Assembly: GCA_910585875.1 (NCBI GenBank)
Contig: CAJUIK010000065.1
Coordinates: 1 to 10,478 of the forward strand
Reading direction: 5' to 3'
From: an uncultured Eubacteriales bacterium
GTDB lineage: Bacteria; Bacillota; Clostridia; Oscillospirales; Butyricicoccaceae
DNA length: 10,478 nt
Under the pieces are notes generated by a model. The model saw nothing but the letters and a program-made list of their open reading frames with translations, made no database searches and was not told the origin of the DNA. Position 1 is the stretch's first letter. Each line of letters starts with the position of its first letter. Made by a program: the position numbers and the translations under genes. Below, piece after piece: positions 8,301-10,478 of this stretch.

Positions 8301-10075
8301 CCGATCTTGTCGCTCATAGAAGTGTCTCTAACAGTAGCGGCCAACTGGCCGTTTAACCAGTACTCGCGAACAACGGTGTAGTTGGTGTCTTCAGGGACAG
8401 GCGTCCCCTTCGTAATCTGCACCAACCAACCATAGGCGATTCCAGTATCGGGACTACTGAAGCGATACAATTCCGCTGTGGGACACGTCCACTTGCTCCT
8501 ATCAATGTCATAATAGAATGTGATATCCTTGGGCGCTGTATAAAGCTTGTGCGATCCAAATGTTTTCGAAAGGTTTTTATTCCAAAGCGTTTCATAAAAT
8601 TTCCCGTTCAGCTTTACCGTGCATTGATAGGGATACTTTGAAGAATTCAATTTGTTGCCGGAATTCTCAACGACCTCGCCGGGAATGATTGTCGTCTCGC
8701 CATCATAAAACAACTTGGCAGGCACACTATGTTGATTTGCCACATACGCAGAAGATTCCTTACATTGGATATACACATAAGAAACCGCCATATTGTCCTT
8801 ATTCGGGGCGGCAGGCTTCTCTGGCTCCACAACGACGCCGTCGCCGTTGTTGGTGACGGTGTAGTACACATAACCACTGACATACATATAGAAGTCATTT
8901 CCAACTCCAATGCCATGCTCATTATCCAGGTTAACTACAGTGTAACCGATTTCGATCGTGGTAGTTCCGATTTTACTTCCAGCTTCGAAATCGACTTTGA
9001 GGCATGGTTTTCCATTTAGAATAGACTGGCTGACCTTAGCAGTGGCGATACTAGAGCTCCTAGAGCTACTCGTCAACCAAGTATACCCTGTCGCATATGC
9101 GCCGCCATGATTGGTATAGTATCTGACTTGAAGATAATCTGTAGCAGTTTTTTGATCCCCATTCAGAGTAACTGCACCAGTTTTATCAGGAACCATACCA
9201 TTAGAATACACCGACAAGTCAGGTCCATCAGCCTTGTTTGGCGCATAGTCTTCGTATGGCGATTTCGTCACGTTGGACGTCCGATTAAAAGTGCTGCCCT
9301 CGATCTCTTCCGCCGCCAACGCCGCCTCATAGACAGCATATACGGTTTCCAGGGCTTCGGCAACGCCTTCGCTGCCCTCCAGGCCCGCGTCGGCCAGGGT
9401 CTCATAAAGGGCCAGAGCCTCGTCGACTTGCTGGCCAATGGCCTCCGCGTTTTCCTTGTTCACCTGGTCGGCGCCGGGCAGGGCCGCGGCGGCGTCCAGA
9501 AACGCCTGGACTTGGGCGGGAGTCTCTTCGGCGGCGCCGTTTTCCGGGGCTTCCGTCTCTTCGCTCTCTTCCAAGCCGCAGGCCAGGGTCTGCTCATAGC
9601 AGCCTTCGCCGTGGGTATGCTCTTCCAGCGCGCAGGTCAGCTCTTTCGCAGGCTCGCCAGCCAGAGGGGCCGGTTCGTCCTCGATGTCGGCTTCTTCCGC
9701 AGGGGCGGATTCTGCCGGGGCAGAGGGCTCTTCTGCGGGAGCGCTGTCGCTGGTTTCGTTTTCTCCGCCCTGGTCGCCGCTGTCTTCGGAGCCGGCGTCG
9801 GGGGCGGGCTCGGGCTCTGTCGTGTTCTCAGAGCCGCTGGCTTCTTCGGAGGAATTGTTTTCTTCCGGGGCCGGAGCCTCAGAAACGGTATAGCAATCCT
9901 CCCCGTGGGTGTGTTCGTCCAGGCCGCAGGTCAGCGTTTCCGCATAACAATCCGCGGTATGAACATGGCCTTCGGTCCCTTCCGGTTCCGCCGCAAAAGC
10001 GGATGTGGGAAGCATCCCAACTGTCAGAACCAGAGCCACCGCAAGCGCCAAAATTCTTCTCGCTTTACTCATCAT
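5372..10075 (-). CDS. large secreted, cell-wall-anchored modular surface protein (putative adhesin)
   Basis: The protein is 1567 residues. A signal peptide (MSKARRILALAVALVL..., cleavage likely after AFA at 28) and a C-terminal VPKTG (1533-1537), hydrophobic helix and GKKRDAE tail show sortase anchoring. Between them in order: His/Cys modules (37-62, 146-169) around an acidic Ser/Glu/Pro linker; a helical, FIVAR-like segment (186-257); an unassigned beta region (about 272-412); a Cys-containing domain (428-545) repeated at 793-900; a MucBP-like unit (565-645); DUF11-like domains (about 654-770 and 911-1070); a SHIRT-like domain (about 1100-1180); three MucBP-like repeats (1193-1435); and a Pro/Asp-rich stalk (1436-1532). 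Adhesion is inferred from architecture; the ligand is unknown. The start is the first of two ATGs, 5 nt after AAAGGA; the next codon is an alternative. Two c-di-GMP-I riboswitches precede it. The segment at about 8430-9290 is much lower in GC than its flanks. Confidence 0.9.
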   Translation of the reverse strand: MMSKARRILALAVALVLTVGMLPTSAFAAEPEGTEGHVHTADCYAETLTCGLDEHTHGEDCYTVSEAPAPEENNSSEEASGSENTTEPEPAPDAGSEDSGDQGGENETSDSAPAEEPSAPAESAPAEEADIEDEPAPLAGEPAKELTCALEEHTHGEGCYEQTLACGLEESEETEAPENGAAEETPAQVQAFLDAAAALPGADQVNKENAEAIGQQVDEALALYETLADAGLEGSEGVAEALETVYAVYEAALAAEEIEGSTFNRTSNVTKSPYEDYAPNKADGPDLSVYSNGMVPDKTGAVTLNGDQKTATDYLQVRYYTNHGGAYATGYTWLTSSSRSSSIATAKVSQSILNGKPCLKVDFEAGSKIGTTTIEIGYTVVNLDNEHGIGVGNDFYMYVSGYVYYTVTNNGDGVVVEPEKPAAPNKDNMAVSYVYIQCKESSAYVANQHSVPAKLFYDGETTIIPGEVVENSGNKLNSSKYPYQCTVKLNGKFYETLWNKNLSKTFGSHKLYTAPKDITFYYDIDRSKWTCPTAELYRFSSPDTGIAYGWLVQITKGTPVPEDTNYTVVREYWLNGQLAATVRDTSMSDKIGDTIVGDTLVKNNPNWNTYKVDGKDVQFEYKSSKPEQITLVSSAAANVITLRYEKNDVIDDTKITVTKTPSKEHPFVGEEFKYTIEVTNDNDFPVVVKVTDKLAKELEFSKLSENANDHGVYDKATHTVTWENITVPAYGSKQVLVWVKAKEAGEIYNEAKVKWETGSASGNTTVEAIEEEDSNPTPPTPDEVDERIKGDLKSAVVVNCQPERHQPGYFEAYKEGREDRITIGEVQNSGSGYTCEVIFHAQEFCDAYNGLKNTTSDETKHTLVEGEQDKTVVFKWNAEKNQWELPKGFIGPVTFCVKCPEKEEPTPPTPKIKVVKENDGFKVNQDTGNASVNYTVDITNLSGYDIYGLRLTDVMDDPTLTKVNPSDVGEPSVKLTFKDWKVDGRVIAPMSGGANELTHVLQLLERGETFADGQTVKLTYTVEIENLNDEVAVKVKLDNEALGASWSKAPTDSNPMSKAVVAAFRTTVMPVGDEPDVTDKDTSTAGGTTGDSSAEGELPRKYSVTYSWTGLPSEATETAPGKAKYLKGATVVVDTAYTNESVVTVGGETYEFSGWNVPEDVNEGAFTMPAKNVEITGVWTKTATPSTPIDPESIRVRYLVQWLEKDTGDKLKDDEIRGPEKVGTEVQVTDADKVIEGYTFDADNSGNILDGTLSKDEVLILKLYFNKDSEPEQPQPAEAQYTVNWYVVGQDVPFKGTNRSGKVGEEVSVTDADKIVEGYTFAEGYEGNVLSETLAESGTVLKLYFNKNSEPENPEAKEVEYTVVHEYWTNGTRNDSLTLREGATGKAGDEVKAESIEKKPTAGGNSYSYTSASPESITLTEDAEGVITLRYDRTTGGGDDDPTPPTPPTGGDDDDEDDDPVPTTPDTPDEDIPEEDVPLTNLPDPEAPEADLPKTPDEVIELEDPEVPLADMPGEPEEPEIEIPEEDAPLSDVPKTGDATAAWALLTLLSGAGMAFAGLGGKKRDAE
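5376..5478 (-). other. C-terminal sortase sorting signal of the surface protein
   Basis: VPKTGD (from residue 1533) is followed by a hydrophobic stretch (AAWALLTLLSGAGMAFAGL) and a positively charged end (GKKRDAE). This is the standard cell-wall sorting signal, with Val in place of Leu at the first position, a common variant in Clostridia. An upstream LPKTP at about 1492-1496 lacks the Gly and has no membrane segment, so it is not the anchor. No sortase gene is in the window. Confidence 0.9.
5479..5770 (-). repeat. Pro/Asp-rich stalk with degenerate D-x-P-L-x-x-x-P units
   Basis: The stretch between the last folded module and the sorting signal begins with an Asp-rich run (GGDDDDEDDD) after a PTPPTPPT linker. 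It then repeats a loose unit of the form PEEDVPLTNLP, DPEVPLADMP, PEEDAPLSDVP. The last of these units runs straight into the VPKTG signal. Such acidic, proline-rich wall-spanning segments hold adhesive modules away from the peptidoglycan. Confidence 0.75.
5771..6001 (-). repeat. MucBP-like repeat 3 of the surface protein
   Basis: Residues about 1359-1435 begin EYTVVHEYWTNGT and end ESITLTEDAEGVITLRYDR. The unit closely parallels residues 565-645 (NYTVVREYWLNGQ ... EQITLVSSAAANVITLRY), so one module type occurs both before the DUF11-like domains and before the stalk. The fold assignment to the MucBP-like group is from pattern only. Confidence 0.65.
6026..6238 (-). repeat. MucBP-like repeat 2 of the surface protein
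   Basis: Residues about 1280-1350. It shares with the preceding unit the core VTDADKIVEGYTF, then N-x-L-x-x-TL, then LKLYFNKNSEPE. The two adjacent units therefore arose by tandem duplication and have since diverged. Confidence 0.7.
6275..6499 (-). repeat. MucBP-like repeat 1 of the surface protein
   Basis: Residues about 1193-1267 (IRVRYLVQWLEKDTGDKL ... LKLYFNKDSEPE). The Y-x-x-x-W/Y ... TG-x-x-L ... G-x-x-V opening is like the MucBP class. The core VTDADKVIEGYTF recurs in the next repeat. Confidence 0.7.
7376..7699 (-). repeat. second copy of an unnamed Cys-containing domain
   Basis: Residues about 793-900. It pairs with residues 428-545 through a V-V-x-x-C start, a 'GEV-x-NSG' turn, a 'Y-x-C-x-V' strand (YTCEVIF here, YPYQCTVKL in the other copy), a HxL/xxAPKD-type turn and a W near the end. 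It carries Cys 800, 835, 845, 896 and 899, whereas the first copy has Cys 438, 485 and 531. I do not recognise a named family. Confidence 0.55.
8441..8794 (-). repeat. first copy of an unnamed Cys-containing domain (low-GC segment)
   Basis: Residues about 428-545. This is the counterpart of the domain at 793-900; the shared landmarks are 'PGEVVENSGN', 'YPYQCTVKL' and 'W-x-C'. Its DNA is about 38-40% GC in 60-base samples (8521-8640), clearly below the rest of the gene. Confidence 0.55.
9569..9640 (-). repeat. His/Cys module, second copy
   Basis: Residues 146-169 read LTCALEEHTHGEGCYEQTLA followed by CGLEE. Together with residues 37-62 they form the unit C-x-L-x-E-HTH-G-E-x-CY-x4-L-x-CGL. The last unit stops before its HxH (CGLEESEETE). 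Such units are frequent near the N-terminus of Clostridia surface proteins, and their role is not established. Confidence 0.75.
9890..9970 (-). repeat. His/Cys module, first copy
   Basis: Residues 36-62 read GHVHTADCYAETLTCGLDEH and then THGEDCY. This gives two HxH and three Cys (43, 50, 61) right after the signal peptide. The regular spacing of HxH and Cys suggests metal binding or disulfides, which is an inference. Confidence 0.75.
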
Positions 10076-10117
10076 GATTATCCTTTCTTTGCAGTTTTGA
10101 AACGGACGCAAAGTATC
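10076..10117 (-). promoter_or_regulatory. expression platform and ribosome binding site of the surface protein gene
   Basis: This stretch lies between the second aptamer and the ATG at 10075. The ribosome site is AAAGGA (10086-10081), 5 nt from the ATG. CTTTGCGT (10113-10106) is perfectly complementary to ACGCAAAG in the core of the second aptamer (10170-10163). Its CTTTGC part can instead pair with GCAAAG (10092-10087), which abuts the ribosome site. There is no hairpin followed by a U-run, so control of translation initiation is more likely than transcription termination. Confidence 0.55.
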
Positions 10118-10196
10118 CGGCGGCTGGGCTGCCATAGCGCGAGAGCGCCGTAGGCCCCGTGGCTTTGCGTAGCCGCCCTTTCAGGCGGGTCGCCAT
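10117..10196 (-). ncRNA. cyclic-di-GMP-I (GEMM-I) riboswitch, promoter-distal copy
   Basis: The minus strand shows the order of conserved elements of the class I c-di-GMP aptamer: GGCGACC, a CCGCCT-GAAA-GGGCGG stem with the GNRA tetraloop (10188-10173), the core TACGCAAAGCCACGGGGCCTA (10171-10151), a GCGC-TCTC-GCGC hairpin, and CTATGGCAGCCCAGCCGCC as the 3' part. P1 pairs GGCG (10194-10191) with CGCC (10122-10119). The nucleotide equivalent to Vc2 G20 is G and the intercalating A of GCAAAG is present, as in c-di-GMP binders. The GGCGACC segment differs from the usual GGCAAACC. It lies about 40 nt upstream of the adhesin start codon. Confidence 0.9.
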
Positions 10197-10200
10197 GCGT

Positions 10201-10290
10201 TCCAGCAGCCGGGCTAACATAGCGCCGCGTTCAGCGGAGCCTTAGTTCCCATAGCTTTGCAGTCCCACCGTTTCCGATGGTTTGCCCGTC
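10201..10290 (-). ncRNA. cyclic-di-GMP-I (GEMM-I) riboswitch, promoter-proximal copy
   Basis: The consensus elements are very clear: GGGCAAACC (10287-10279), a CCATCG-GAAA-CGGTGG stem with GNRA loop (10280-10265), GGGACTGCAAAGCTATGGGA with CTAAGG (10266-10240), a CCGC-TGAAC-GCGG hairpin, then CTATGTTAGCCCGGCTGCTGG as the 3' part. P1 can form from GGCA (10286-10283) and TGCT (10207-10204). Compared with the second copy, the P1 pairs and the tetraloop stem change in a compensating way, which supports both as folded aptamers. Only a few nt separate the two copies. Confidence 0.93.
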
Positions 10291-10434
10291 GCCTCGCGGG
10301 GGTTCTTCCCGCCGTCGCCGGCGCGTTCGGCGGCGGGAAGGGGCCAAGGGGGCTTCGCCGCGTCCATGGGCCTCACTTCCTTTCCTAGGGGGCGGGAACC
10401 CTCCGCTTTCGCGGCCTTCCCGGCCCTCTGTTTG
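10291..10434 (-). other. GC-rich non-coding leader upstream of the riboswitches with two hairpins
   Basis: This stretch has no supportable gene. It contains a perfect 10-bp inverted repeat CTTCCCGCCG/CGGCGGGAAG (10331-10340 with 10305-10314). It also contains a two-tier hairpin with outer arms CGGGAA/TTCCCG (10417-10422 with 10393-10398) and an inner CCGC-GAAA-GCGG stem (10414-10403). Neither is followed by a U-run. I see no convincing -35/-10 pair, so the promoter for the riboswitch transcript is either atypical or beyond the window. Confidence 0.4.
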
Positions 10435-10476
10435 CTATGAATCAGCCGCAGACTGGGCCATTTCGGCCTGTCTGGC
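10435..10476 (-). CDS. possible C-terminal end of an upstream gene (partial)
   Basis: One minus-strand frame reads in from the window edge as ARQAEMAQSAADS and then a TAG stop. The composition fits a helical protein tail, and a gene ending here would explain the non-coding hairpins that follow. With only 13 residues this could be chance; another frame stays open to about 10243 through the riboswitch and is less likely. Confidence 0.25.
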   Translation of the reverse strand, partial: ARQAEMAQSAADS

Positions 10477-10478
10477 GG

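Noticed and set aside
10076..10135. A 20-residue N-terminal extension of the surface protein beginning MAAQPPDT
   Set aside because: It would overlap the second riboswitch and displace the signal peptide from the N-terminus. The ATG at 10075 has a ribosome site and a standard signal peptide follows.
9107..10153. Plus-strand open frame of 348 codons opposite the surface protein
   Set aside because: It is antisense to a well-supported gene with signal peptide and repeats. It lacks a ribosome site and its composition (Gly/Arg/Phe-rich) is that of the complement of a GC-rich gene.
10117..10290. cGAMP-selective GEMM variant (Geobacter type)
   Set aside because: The position equivalent to Vc2 G20 is G in both copies, whereas the cGAMP-selective variants carry A there. 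Binding data would be needed to be certain.
10241..10366. Small open frame MDAAKPPWPL... of 41 codons with a GGAAG upstream
   Set aside because: It runs into the first aptamer, and its composition is Pro/Gly/Ala-rich as expected of GC-rich non-coding DNA.

Overview
The window looks like a chromosomal segment of a Gram-positive, fairly GC-rich gut-type Clostridia, probably of the Oscillospiraceae/Oscillospirales kind. This is an inference from three things: Shine-Dalgarno sites of the AGGAGG type, a very large sortase-anchored surface protein with Cys/His 'CGLEEHTH' modules typical of such genomes, and the housekeeping gene set. Every gene I can support lies on the minus strand, so transcription runs from high to low coordinates.

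Right end (10478 to 5372): a possible last few codons of an upstream gene, then a non-coding leader of about 360 bases. The leader holds two adjacent cyclic-di-GMP-I (GEMM-I) riboswitch aptamers. They sit directly upstream of a 1567-residue secreted, repeat-rich, cell-wall-anchored protein. It has a signal peptide, His/Cys modules, a helical segment, a series of beta-type modules (two copies of an unnamed Cys-containing domain, two DUF11-like domains, one SHIRT-like domain, three MucBP-like repeats), a Pro/Asp-rich stalk and a C-terminal VPKTG sorting signal. The layout implies that c-di-GMP, the usual signal for the sessile/motile decision, sets the amount of a surface adhesin. A GC-rich hairpin terminator lies just after this gene.

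Middle (5340 to 991): a good vegetative promoter (TTGAAA, 17 bp, TATACT with extended -10) and a structured leader of about 145 nt precede ktrB (TTG start), ktrA, a SpoU/TrmH-type RNA methyltransferase and dprA. These are spaced by 12, -4 and 27 nt and read as one operon: a complete KtrAB potassium uptake pair followed by RNA modification and DNA-uptake/recombination genes.

Left end (990 to 1): an extended -10 promoter overlapping the end of dprA probably drives a 122-residue uncharacterised protein. Next comes topA (DNA topoisomerase I), which is cut by the window edge after 136 codons. The dprA-topA neighbourhood is common in Firmicutes; here the small gene sits between them.

The most noteworthy item is the tandem c-di-GMP-I riboswitch with an apparent anti-aptamer strand next to the ribosome binding site. 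The second is the mosaic base composition of the adhesin it controls. I see no tRNA, rRNA, CRISPR array, transposase or phage gene.
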